Assembly: GCA_045532035.1 (NCBI GenBank)
Contig: JAZSFD010000113.1
Span: 1-6,106, forward strand
Origin: UMGS1052 sp045532035
GTDB lineage: Bacteria; Bacillota; Clostridia; Oscillospirales; CAG-382
Direction of reading: 5' to 3'
DNA length: 6,106 nucleotides
The notes under the pieces were generated by a model that was given only the letters and a program-made list of their open reading frames with translations, did not search any database and was not told where the DNA came from. The translations under genes were made by a program, and so were the position numbers. This document shows positions 1 to 5,657 of this stretch, piece after piece (within the stretch, counting starts at the first letter, position 1; every line of letters starts with the position of its first letter).

Positions 1-38
1 TTGTGCATAATATTCTTCCATTTTGAATGTCCGGACAT
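1..38 (-). CDS. YebC/PmpR-family protein, N-terminal fragment
   Basis: The first 12 codons of a leftward gene are visible before the window ends; they read MSGHSKWKNIMH. This closely matches the conserved N-terminus of the YebC/PmpR (TACO1) family, which typically begins M-[AS]-G-H-S-K-W-x-N-I. Members are about 240 residues long and are described as transcriptional regulators or as factors that help ribosomes through difficult stretches, so over 90% of the protein is missing here. The ATG at 38 is preceded by a perfect AAAGGAG (52-46) with a 7-nt spacer. The gene starts 24 nt after the argS stop with no terminator between them, so it is probably the third gene of the DUF3048-argS operon. Family assignment rests on the short motif plus the ribosome binding site. 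Confidence 0.85.
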   Translation of the reverse strand, partial: MSGHSKWKNIMH

Positions 39-45
39 AAATATA

Positions 46-52
46 CTCCTTT
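46..52 (-). promoter_or_regulatory. Ribosome binding site of the yebC-like gene
   Basis: AAAGGAG on the minus strand, 7 nt upstream of the ATG at 38. It is a near-perfect Shine-Dalgarno site in the short gap after argS and confirms that the truncated reading frame at the window edge is a real gene start. Confidence 0.85.
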
Positions 53-62
53 ATTATGTTAA

Positions 63-1769
63 TTAAATATTTTTCGGTGTTTTGAGACAGATGAGCGAAA
101 GACCATTCTTGAGAACTGCGGCAGTGGCGGAAACAAGAGCGATTCTTGTGTTTCTCACCTTTTCGTCATCGGCTTTGAGGACAGGGCAATCGTGATAGAA
201 TCTGTTGAAGGTCTGGCAGACGTCAAGGAGATACCTTGAAATGACAGACGGCTCAAGCTCTTCGCGCGCCTGATTTACCTTGTTCGGAAATTCATGAAGA
301 ACACGCAGAAGATCTGTTTCAAATTCGCTTGTGATAACAAGGTTGTTTGTGTCAATCTTATGTTCTGCTTTATCTGTGATGCCTGCACAGCGGGCGTAGG
401 TATACTGAACATAAGGACCTGTGTTGCCCTCGAAGTTGAGAACATCGTCCCAAATGAAGTTTACATCCTTGATCCTGTTGTTTGAAAGGTCATGGAAGAT
501 AACAGCGCCGACACCCACTGCCTTTGCGACTTCTTCTTTGTCCTCAAGGTCGGGATTCTTTTCGTTGATTATATCAATGGTCTTGGAGATAGCTTCATTG
601 AAGATGTCTTCAAGAAGAACAACATTTCCTTCTCTTGTGGCGAGCTTTGCACCTGCGATGCTAACAGTTCCGAAAGGAACATGAACAAGCTTGTCCTCCC
701 ATTCATAGCCCATAAGGCCGATGACCTTGAAGAACTGTGCAAAGTGCAGGCTCTGACCTGCCGAGGTGACATAAATACACTTTTCGAAATCGTATGTATT
801 CTTTCTGTAAATTGCCGCAGCAATGTCGCGGGTTGCGTAGATTGTCGAGCCGTCGGATTTGAGGATGAGGCAGGGATTCATGTTATAATCGTCAAGTCTT
901 ACGATGTGAGCTCCCTCGTCAAGGGTGAGAAGGTTCTTTTCGCGAAGCTTTGCAACAACTTCGTCAGTCTTGTCGAAGTAGAAGCTTTCGCCGAGCCACG
1001 ACTCAAATTCCGAACCGATGAGAGCGTATGTTTTTTTGTATTCGGCAATACTCAGGTCGATGAACCATTTCCAAAGAGCGCAGTATTCCTCATCATGCTG
1101 TTCAAGCTTTGCAAAGGCTGCTCTGGCCTCATCTTCAAGCGCTTTGTCAAGCTCCGCTTCTTTGTGAAATTTGACATATATGTCTGTGAGAGCCTTGATT
1201 CCGCGGGCTTCGATGTCCTCCTTCGAACCCCACTTCTTGTAAGCTACTATGAGCTTTCCGAACTGTGTGCCCCAGTCACCCAGATGGTTTACACCGATGC
1301 AGTTGTAGCCGCTGAATCTGAAAAGATTCTTGATCGACTGACCGATGACGGTGGAGCGGAGATGGCCGATGTGGAAAGGCTTTGCTACATTGGGGGAGGA
1401 ATAGTCGATGACTATATTTTTGCCTTCACCGAGCTTGTTTGAACCGTATTTGTCGGGATCATTTACAATATCCTTGAGTGTTTCGCAATAGGTTGATTCA
1501 TCGATGAAAAAGTTGAGATATCCCGAAACGCTCTCAACGCTTTTGAAGATGTTTTTAACATCAGCGTTTGATTCTAGATCTGCTTTCAGACCGCTGGCGA
1601 TCATGGGAGGAGCTTTTCTTAAAACTCTGCTGAGCTTGAAGCAGGGAAGAGCAAGGTCACCCATTTTTTTATCGGGAGGAAATTCGAGCATATCCGCAAT
1701 CTGTTCGACCGAAAGCTCTTTGATGCTTGCGGAAAGAAATTCAGCGGCGGCTGTTTTGTAGTTGTACAT
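63..1769 (-). CDS. argS: Arginyl-tRNA synthetase (ArgRS)
   Basis: Cytoplasmic class Ia aminoacyl-tRNA synthetase that charges tRNA-Arg with arginine using ATP. At 568 residues it is full length for the family. Seen in order: an N-terminal tRNA-binding (Add-1) region, about 5-95; the Rossmann catalytic core opening with SSPNVAKPFHIGH (124-136), where HIGH is H133-H136; the family-typical LGDWGTQFGKL (163-173); SDGSTIYATRDIA (305-317); a KMSKS-equivalent loop reading AKLATREGN (374-382); and the C-terminal DALR anticodon-binding domain, about 445-568, led by NTGPYVQYTYAR (449-460). The ATG at 1769 has AAAGGA (1783-1778) 8 nt upstream. It lies 20 nt after the lipoprotein stop and 24 nt before the yebC-like start, which indicates co-transcription. 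No frameshift or missing core motif was seen. Confidence 0.98.
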   Translation of the reverse strand: MYNYKTAAAEFLSASIKELSVEQIADMLEFPPDKKMGDLALPCFKLSRVLRKAPPMIASGLKADLESNADVKNIFKSVESVSGYLNFFIDESTYCETLKDIVNDPDKYGSNKLGEGKNIVIDYSSPNVAKPFHIGHLRSTVIGQSIKNLFRFSGYNCIGVNHLGDWGTQFGKLIVAYKKWGSKEDIEARGIKALTDIYVKFHKEAELDKALEDEARAAFAKLEQHDEEYCALWKWFIDLSIAEYKKTYALIGSEFESWLGESFYFDKTDEVVAKLREKNLLTLDEGAHIVRLDDYNMNPCLILKSDGSTIYATRDIAAAIYRKNTYDFEKCIYVTSAGQSLHFAQFFKVIGLMGYEWEDKLVHVPFGTVSIAGAKLATREGNVVLLEDIFNEAISKTIDIINEKNPDLEDKEEVAKAVGVGAVIFHDLSNNRIKDVNFIWDDVLNFEGNTGPYVQYTYARCAGITDKAEHKIDTNNLVITSEFETDLLRVLHEFPNKVNQAREELEPSVISRYLLDVCQTFNRFYHDCPVLKADDEKVRNTRIALVSATAAVLKNGLSLICLKTPKNI

Positions 1770-1789
1770 TTATATATTCCTTTCGTTGA

Positions 1790-2986
1790 TTATTCGATGT
1801 TGTAGTCGATTGTCGGAGAATGTGTGACCTGTGAAAGGCCGTTTGCGAGTCCGATATAGGATTTTCCCGGATTGAGAAGCAGGGGAGTTACACCGTCTGC
1901 TTCGTAAAGGGAGTAGGGAGATTGCCTGTCAGTCTTTTTCCAGACGATGCTTTTGAGCTTGCCGTTTGAAATATAGTATCCTTTTCCCTCGCCCTCAAAG
2001 GTCATGACAAGGTGATGATAGGTATCACCCGTGTCTTTGTAGGAAACACCGAGAATAATAAGGTTTTCAAAGCTTACTGCACTTTCTGTGTTGGCGTCGA
2101 TATGAGCTGCACCATACTGTCCTTTTTTGTAGACCCCGGCTTCTTCGTCATATGCGAAGAACGAGCGGGAATAGCTTCCCGAAAAGGAAACGGTAACCGA
2201 TTTTGCATCTTCTCCCTCAAAGGTGGTCTCTTTTTCGAGAAAGCACAAGGGATGAGAAAGACCATCTTTCAACTGAGTTCTGAAGCCCAGCTTTGAAATG
2301 GCGTCAGCAAGCTTTTCGCCGCTTGTCATGGATGCGTGCTCATAACCCATGTTGCGCACTCTGTCCTGATCTTTCCAATAAGCCACAGCTTCGGTATGAG
2401 AGCCGCGGACACCGTCAATGTTGTCGATATGTCTTTCGGCGATTGTAGAATAAGCATCCTCGCTTCCGCCGCAGTGGGCATATATGGCATCATGTGATTG
2501 TGCAATGTCGATATAATAATCGCGGGACGATCTGACAGAACCTGTCACGGGAAGATTTTCGTAATCCGAAAAAACGCACATGAGACGGGTGATGCCCCCC
2601 TCGACGATGCATTCATACATGATGTCGGCGTTTGAAATTCCGAGTTGAGGTATGGCTTGCTTGATGTTGTTTATCATCATCGCCACCGGGCGCTTATTCA
2701 CAAAGCTTTCGTCACACGGAAGACCGGTGAGCGGATTTCTGAAAAGAACTACAGGCTCTTCTTCGGGCTCATCGTCAGCAGTTTTGTCATCAGCGCTTTC
2801 GCCGTCATCGGGGATTGCTGTTTTATCGGAATCGTCGGGAGGGGGAAGTTCGTCCTCGGTTCCTGCAATAACGCTGTCTGTATCTTCGGGCGCTTCGGCT
2901 TTCTCGGTGCAGCCCGAAAGAAGGATGCTTGCGTATAAAAGGGATGCTGCAAGCAGTGACGATATGATCTTGAATTTGTTTTTCAT
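1790..2986 (-). CDS. DUF3048 (YerB-like) lipoprotein
   Basis: Predicted membrane-anchored lipoprotein of 398 residues on the outer face of the cytoplasmic membrane. The start carries a lysine-rich n-region (K2, K4, K6), a hydrophobic stretch of about 8-23 and a lipobox LSGC, with C26 as the lipidated cysteine. Residues about 27-78 form a very acidic, Asp/Glu/Pro-rich linker that probably holds the domain away from the membrane. The DUF3048 N-terminal domain follows (about 83-235), with NPLTGLP (84-90), RPVAMMINN (99-107), a YEC...EGGITRLM segment (124-136) and HCGGSEDA (171-178). The C-terminal DUF3048 domain is about 265-395 and ends in NGLSQVTHSPTIDYNIE. Bacillus subtilis YerB belongs to this family; its biochemical role is not established. 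The ATG at 2986 has AGGA (2997-2994) 7 nt upstream. It is the first gene of the leftward unit continuing into argS, driven by the promoter at 3026-3054. Confidence 0.93.
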   Translation of the reverse strand: MKNKFKIISSLLAASLLYASILLSGCTEKAEAPEDTDSVIAGTEDELPPPDDSDKTAIPDDGESADDKTADDEPEEEPVVLFRNPLTGLPCDESFVNKRPVAMMINNIKQAIPQLGISNADIMYECIVEGGITRLMCVFSDYENLPVTGSVRSSRDYYIDIAQSHDAIYAHCGGSEDAYSTIAERHIDNIDGVRGSHTEAVAYWKDQDRVRNMGYEHASMTSGEKLADAISKLGFRTQLKDGLSHPLCFLEKETTFEGEDAKSVTVSFSGSYSRSFFAYDEEAGVYKKGQYGAAHIDANTESAVSFENLIILGVSYKDTGDTYHHLVMTFEGEGKGYYISNGKLKSIVWKKTDRQSPYSLYEADGVTPLLLNPGKSYIGLANGLSQVTHSPTIDYNIE

Positions 2987-3025
2987 GATATCATCCTAAT
3001 TTTAAGAAATTTTACAACAAATTAT

Positions 3026-3054
3026 ATTATAGCAAAAATATTTTCGTTTTTCAA
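3026..3054 (-). promoter_or_regulatory. Sigma-A promoter for the DUF3048-argS-yebC unit
   Basis: On the minus strand TTGAAA (3054-3049) and TATAAT (3031-3026) are separated by exactly 17 nt. The -10 box matches the sigma-A consensus fully and the -35 matches at four of six positions with an A-rich spacer. Transcription would begin near 3019, leaving a leader of roughly 33 nt before the lipoprotein ATG. It lies just downstream of the terminator of the neighbouring unit, as expected for the start of a new operon. Confidence 0.85.
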
Positions 3055-3105
3055 GACAAATTGGCAAAAAGGTGGCATATTATTTGAAATCCAGGTGTTT
3101 TTTTG

Positions 3106-3135
3106 AAAAAACAAAGTCCGCAAAGAATGCGGACT
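3106..3135 (-). terminator. Rho-independent terminator of the ogg-zinc ribbon-miniprotein unit
   Basis: A perfect 8-bp stem (3115-3122 pairing with 3128-3135; AGTCCGCA/TGCGGACT) with a 5-nt loop is followed on the minus strand by TTTGTTTTTT. It lies 25 nt past the miniprotein stop codon and separates this unit from the promoter at 3026-3054. The opposite side of the stem lacks a T tract, so it acts on leftward transcripts. Confidence 0.88.
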
Positions 3136-3141
3136 CTGAAT

Positions 3142-3157
3142 CTTGGTGTCTTGGTGT
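3142..3157. repeat. Two tandem copies of CTTGGTGT
   Basis: CTTGGTGT occurs twice back to back (3142-3149 and 3150-3157) between the miniprotein stop codon and the terminator stem. Both copies are identical. The stretch is noncoding; no function is evident and a replication-slippage duplication is the simplest reading. Confidence 0.7.
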
Positions 3158-3160
3158 GGA

Positions 3161-3253
3161 TTAACCTCCGCAAAGGCAGCAGAGAATAATTACAGCGATA
3201 AGGATAATGATCCAGATGTTGTCATCCGAAAAAGCGTTTCCGAAGCAGCTCAT
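3161..3253 (-). CDS. Cysteine-rich single-membrane-segment miniprotein (30 aa)
   Basis: A small leftward gene encoding 30 residues. It begins MSCFGNAFSDDN, continues with an uninterrupted hydrophobic segment of Trp, Ile, Leu, Val and Ala (about 13-24), and ends CCLCGG. Cysteines are C3, C25, C26 and C28. The layout (short polar Gly/Asn/Asp head, one Ile-rich membrane segment, Cys/Gly tail) resembles small membrane proteins common in Clostridia and, more loosely, the YjcZ-type sporulation miniproteins; function is unknown. The start is set by AGGAGG (3265-3260): the ATG at 3253 has an ideal 6-nt spacer, whereas the in-frame ATG at 3259 abuts the site directly (it would give 32 aa). It begins 68 nt after the zinc-ribbon stop with no terminator between, and a clear terminator follows. 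Reality of the gene is well supported; family and role are uncertain. Confidence 0.82.
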   Translation of the reverse strand: MSCFGNAFSDDNIWIIILIAVIILCCLCGG

Positions 3254-3259
3254 TGCCAT

Positions 3260-3268
3260 CCTCCTCCC
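3260..3268 (-). promoter_or_regulatory. Strong ribosome binding site of the miniprotein
   Basis: GGGAGGAGG on the minus strand contains AGGAGG, the strongest Shine-Dalgarno match in the window, 6 nt from the ATG at 3253. Its position selects the second of two in-frame ATGs and suggests a high translation rate for this very short gene. Confidence 0.85.
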
Positions 3269-3321
3269 GATCGTGGGCTTCTGTTACATATTATGAGAAA
3301 GAGGTGCTTCGTGTTACAGAA

Positions 3322-3954
3322 TTATTTTTCGAGGATGAGTTTCTTGATCGATTCCGCTTGCTTGATATCCGACTGCTCGGTGGCGTAAAGAGTCTTTTTG
3401 CACTTGCAGTCTTTGCAGGAGATGTGCACCTTGTCATAGTCTACGACAATGGCAAGATTCGGTTCGCCGCAATCGCATCTGATGCGGTTGGTGATGGCAA
3501 GCTCTTCGACTGCATACATTACTTCCTGCATGATATTTGCATCAAGGAAATTTTGGGAAGCTTCCTCGGATTTTTGTTCTTCAAAAAGCTCTTTCAGCTG
3601 CTTTGCGCTCATTCTGAGTGCTTCATCCACCTTCTCCTCGCTGCCTATGAAGCAGATATCGAGCCCCGAATAGGAGCATTGAAGAAGAAAAAGCTCTTTG
3701 TTGAAAAAGCTTGCCGAGGCAAGGGTGAAGGGATGAGGATGGGGACAGACAAGACAGGGAACCGAAAGACGGATTTTCCCGTCACCCGACAGAGAAAGAG
3801 ACAGAGTGCTTTTTCCGCATATTTTGCATTTGATGTTATGATGTCCCGAGGACATTGAAAATATACTTATTCTGTCGGCAATGATCGCTCCGCATTCAGG
3901 ACAGCGGGACGCGATGACTGATGTTTTGTCGGAAATGGTATGAAGATTTTCCAT
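3322..3954 (-). CDS. Cysteine-rich putative zinc-ribbon protein, function unknown
   Basis: A 210-residue, probably cytoplasmic protein with no signal peptide or membrane segment; I do not recognise a named family. It has paired-cysteine knuckles at both ends. The N-terminal set is C18-x2-C21 and C43-x2-C46, a classic zinc ribbon, followed by C67-x2-C70 with H72 and H74 in CPHPHPF. The C-terminal set is C160 and C162 in RCDCGEP, then C180, C183 and C185 in CKDCKC. Between them, about 105-155 is charged and probably helical (MSAKQLKELFEEQKSEEAS). Two or three zinc sites are plausible, suiting nucleic-acid or protein binding, but no catalytic motif is visible. Its ATG at 3954 follows the ogg stop by 15 nt, and its AAAGGA (3970-3965) overlaps that stop codon, so the two are translated from one message. 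Function could relate to DNA damage by association only. Confidence 0.85.
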   Translation of the reverse strand: MENLHTISDKTSVIASRCPECGAIIADRISIFSMSSGHHNIKCKICGKSTLSLSLSGDGKIRLSVPCLVCPHPHPFTLASASFFNKELFLLQCSYSGLDICFIGSEEKVDEALRMSAKQLKELFEEQKSEEASQNFLDANIMQEVMYAVEELAITNRIRCDCGEPNLAIVVDYDKVHISCKDCKCKKTLYATEQSDIKQAESIKKLILEK

Positions 3955-3969
3955 TGTAAAAAAGTCCTT

Positions 3970-4848
3970 TCAGTTCAGATAAACGCCGCTTTGACAGCGC
4001 TCATAATAAAAAAGATATTGCTGTGCAAGCCCTGCATATTTCCCGAAATATTCCTTTCCGGAAAAGTTCGGATAATATTTCGCAAGAATTTTTTTGACCC
4101 ATACATCAATGGGGAAACAGTCATATTTGCGGAATGAGAACAGCAGAACGCATGATGCCACTTTGGGACCGACACCTTTTATGGTGCAGAGCTTTTTAAG
4201 AGCAGTATCGGTGTCGTCTTTTTCAAGCTCTAAAAGATCGATGTCACCGTCTACAACTTTCTTTGCCGCATCGATAATATATTTAGCACGAAAGCCTGTT
4301 TTCAGATCGAAGATTGCCTGTTCTCCCGCTTCGAGTATTTTTTCGGGCGTAGGAAAGGAGTAGAAGTTTTTGCCGCTATCGTCGGTGTATATGATATCTC
4401 CGTATTTTTCGCACAGAGATTCTATTATCTTCTTGATTCTCGGAATGTTGTTGTTCTGGGAAATAATGAAGGAACAAAGGGCTTCCCAGTGATCCTGGTG
4501 AAGGAGACGTATGCCTTTTGCGAAATTTGCCGCTTTGTTAAGCGTTTCGTCAAACGCGAAATCGTTGATGCACTGCGCATAGTCAAAATCAAAGTCGAAA
4601 AAATCATGCCAGACCGACGCAAAATCCTCTGCCGTGCAGTGATGGAGAGTTACCTTGTCGTTTCTTGACGATATTTCAATATATTTCCCATATGCTGCGC
4701 CGAAATATGTACCGTCGTCTTTTTTGTTGAACCTGAAGCATTGACCGCAGTCAAATATGTCGGCAAGTGCAAAATTTTTGACTCCCGACAGAATAACGCA
4801 ATCGTTTGCCTCCGTGATCGAAAAATTATTGTTGTTCATATCTATCAC
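3970..4848 (-). CDS. ogg: OGG1-type 8-oxoguanine DNA glycosylase/AP lyase
   Basis: Base-excision repair enzyme of the HhH-GPD superfamily that removes 8-oxoguanine and can nick the abasic site; 292 residues as drawn, near the usual bacterial Ogg length. Seen: an N-terminal OGG_N-like domain (about 10-110) with FDCGQCFRF (32-40), equivalent to the SGQSFRW region of human OGG1; SQNNNIPRI (130-138), matching the NNN loop of OGG1; and the helix-hairpin-helix LCTIKGVGPKVASC (220-233) followed by FPIDVW (245-250). K229 aligns with catalytic K249 of human OGG1 and D248 with D268, so the enzyme should be bifunctional and active. The codon at 4848 is GTG with no good Shine-Dalgarno; the ATG at 4839 (289 aa) is an equally likely start with only a weak AAGAG ahead. 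It is first in a unit with the zinc-ribbon protein and divergent from the DUF6062 gene. Confidence 0.93.
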   Translation of the reverse strand: MIDMNNNNFSITEANDCVILSGVKNFALADIFDCGQCFRFNKKDDGTYFGAAYGKYIEISSRNDKVTLHHCTAEDFASVWHDFFDFDFDYAQCINDFAFDETLNKAANFAKGIRLLHQDHWEALCSFIISQNNNIPRIKKIIESLCEKYGDIIYTDDSGKNFYSFPTPEKILEAGEQAIFDLKTGFRAKYIIDAAKKVVDGDIDLLELEKDDTDTALKKLCTIKGVGPKVASCVLLFSFRKYDCFPIDVWVKKILAKYYPNFSGKEYFGKYAGLAQQYLFYYERCQSGVYLN

Positions 4849-4850
4849 TC

Positions 4851-4879
4851 TTGATTATTAATGAAATATTTGTTATAAT
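4851..4879 (+). promoter_or_regulatory. Extended -10 sigma-A promoter of the DUF6062 gene
   Basis: TTGATT (4851-4856) and TATAAT (4874-4879) are 17 nt apart, and TGT immediately before the -10 box gives an extended -10 (TGnTATAAT). Transcription would start near 4886, leaving a leader of about 16 nt. The -35 box lies about 12 nt from the possible ATG start of ogg, so the control regions of the two divergent genes are closely packed and probably overlap. Confidence 0.85.
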
Positions 4880-4901
4880 TAAAGAAAAACATAAGGAACG
4901 G

Positions 4902-5597
4902 ATGAAAATGGAAGAAAGAATATATACCATACCCGTCAACGAAGCCTTTGAAAGCGATGACGGTTGTCCCTTTTGCAGACTTTATAAAAAACTCGAAGAT
5001 GACGAGCTTGACCTGATCCTCGGCGCTTCGATGATGGAGCCCGACATTCGCGTTCAAACCAACAAGCTTGGCTTTTGCGGAAAGCACAATAACCGTATGT
5101 TCAACATGAAAAACCGCCTCGGCATGGGCCTTATGCTTGAAAGCCATCTTGCTGAGATCAGAAAAAGCGTCGAAACAAAGCCGTCTATCTTCACAAAGGA
5201 TGCAGGTGCCTCGACCGCAAAATCGCTTGACGAGCTTTCGGAAAGCTGTTATGTCTGCAAGATGGTCGAGGGGAAGATTTCCAAAATGATCGAGACTGCC
5301 GTGCTTCTCTGGGAGCGCGACCGTGATTTCAGAAAAAAGACCGAAAATCAGAAATACTTCTGTCTGCCTCATTATTCGCGCTTTTTGAAAACCGCGTCAA
5401 ACAAGATGTCAAAAAAGCTTTATCCGGAGTTTCTGAAGGCTGTCAACGAGATCGAAATGGCATATTTTGATAAGCTTGCTGCTGACGTTTCGTGGTTTTG
5501 CAAGAAATTCGATTATCGTTATGACTCCGAACCCTGGGGCGATTCAAAGGATGCTGTCGAGCGCTCGATCGCTTTTCTCAACGGTTGCGAAGACTGA
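4902..5597 (+). CDS. DUF6062 family protein with duplicated CxxC/CxxH pattern
   Basis: A 231-residue soluble protein. The opening (RIYTIPVNEAFE, then GCPFC) and MEPDIR...TNKLGFCGKH match the DUF6062 family as I know it from Clostridia; its function is unknown. It carries two similar metal-site-like modules: C22-x2-C25 with C59-x2-H62, and C116-x2-C119 with C154-x2-H157. The gaps between pairs are 33 and 34 residues, which suggests an internal duplication and two zinc or other metal sites. No signal peptide or membrane segment is seen. The reading frame is open back to TTG at 4851, but that codon is part of the -35 box and lies upstream of the likely transcription start. The ATG at 4902 has AAGGA (4893-4897) 4 nt ahead and the ATG at 4908 has it 10 nt ahead; either may be used. 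It is a single-gene unit between its own promoter and terminator. Confidence 0.88.
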   Translation: MKMEERIYTIPVNEAFESDDGCPFCRLYKKLEDDELDLILGASMMEPDIRVQTNKLGFCGKHNNRMFNMKNRLGMGLMLESHLAEIRKSVETKPSIFTKDAGASTAKSLDELSESCYVCKMVEGKISKMIETAVLLWERDRDFRKKTENQKYFCLPHYSRFLKTASNKMSKKLYPEFLKAVNEIEMAYFDKLAADVSWFCKKFDYRYDSEPWGDSKDAVERSIAFLNGCED

Positions 5598-5616
5598 GCG
5601 TACAAAAATAACACAC

Positions 5617-5657
5617 GGGAAACCTTTTGTAGGTTTCCCTTTGTTTTTATTTGTTTT
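5617..5657 (+). terminator. Rho-independent terminator between convergent DUF6062 gene and rex
   Basis: A perfect 9-bp stem, GGGAAACCT (5617-5625) with AGGTTTCCC (5631-5639), and a 5-nt loop are followed on the plus strand by a T-rich run (5640-5657). It begins 20 nt after the DUF6062 stop. On the minus strand the same hairpin lies just past the rex stop and is followed, after about 7 nt, by TTATTTTT, so it may also work, less strongly, for rex. The T tract overlaps the last codons of rex. Confidence 0.9.

Noticed and set aside
492..1442. Long plus-strand open frame (316 codons) opposite argS
   Set aside because: It lies entirely antisense to a well-supported argS, lacks a ribosome binding site and shows no recognisable domain. 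Its length is a by-product of the codon use of the sense gene.
2652..2999. Plus-strand Ser-rich frame opposite the lipoprotein N-terminus
   Set aside because: The serine runs are the reverse complement of the Asp/Glu codons of the acidic linker; there is no ribosome binding site or plausible product.
2987..3321. Riboswitch or structured RNA in the largest intergenic stretch
   Set aside because: The only stable hairpin seen is the terminator at 3115-3135. The rest is accounted for by the miniprotein and the promoter, and I see no conserved riboswitch core.
3253..3858. Plus-strand 201-codon frame opposite the zinc-ribbon gene
   Set aside because: Antisense to a gene with clear CxxC knuckles and a proper Shine-Dalgarno site; it also overlaps the miniprotein start region. 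No domain seen.
4870..4887. Possible Rex operator (TTGTTAA-n4-TTAACAA type) near the DUF6062 promoter
   Set aside because: The left half TTGTTAT matches 6 of 7, but the right half AAAGAAA matches only 3 of 7, so the dyad is not present; the match comes from the -10 box itself.
4851..4901. TTG at 4851 as start of the DUF6062 protein
   Set aside because: It coincides with the -35 box and is upstream of the expected transcription start, and it has no ribosome binding site; the ATGs at 4902/4908 follow AAGGA.
4845..5372. Minus-strand 175-codon frame opposite the DUF6062 gene
   Set aside because: Antisense shadow that overlaps the divergent promoter and has no motif; the plus-strand frame carries the family signature and has both promoter and terminator.
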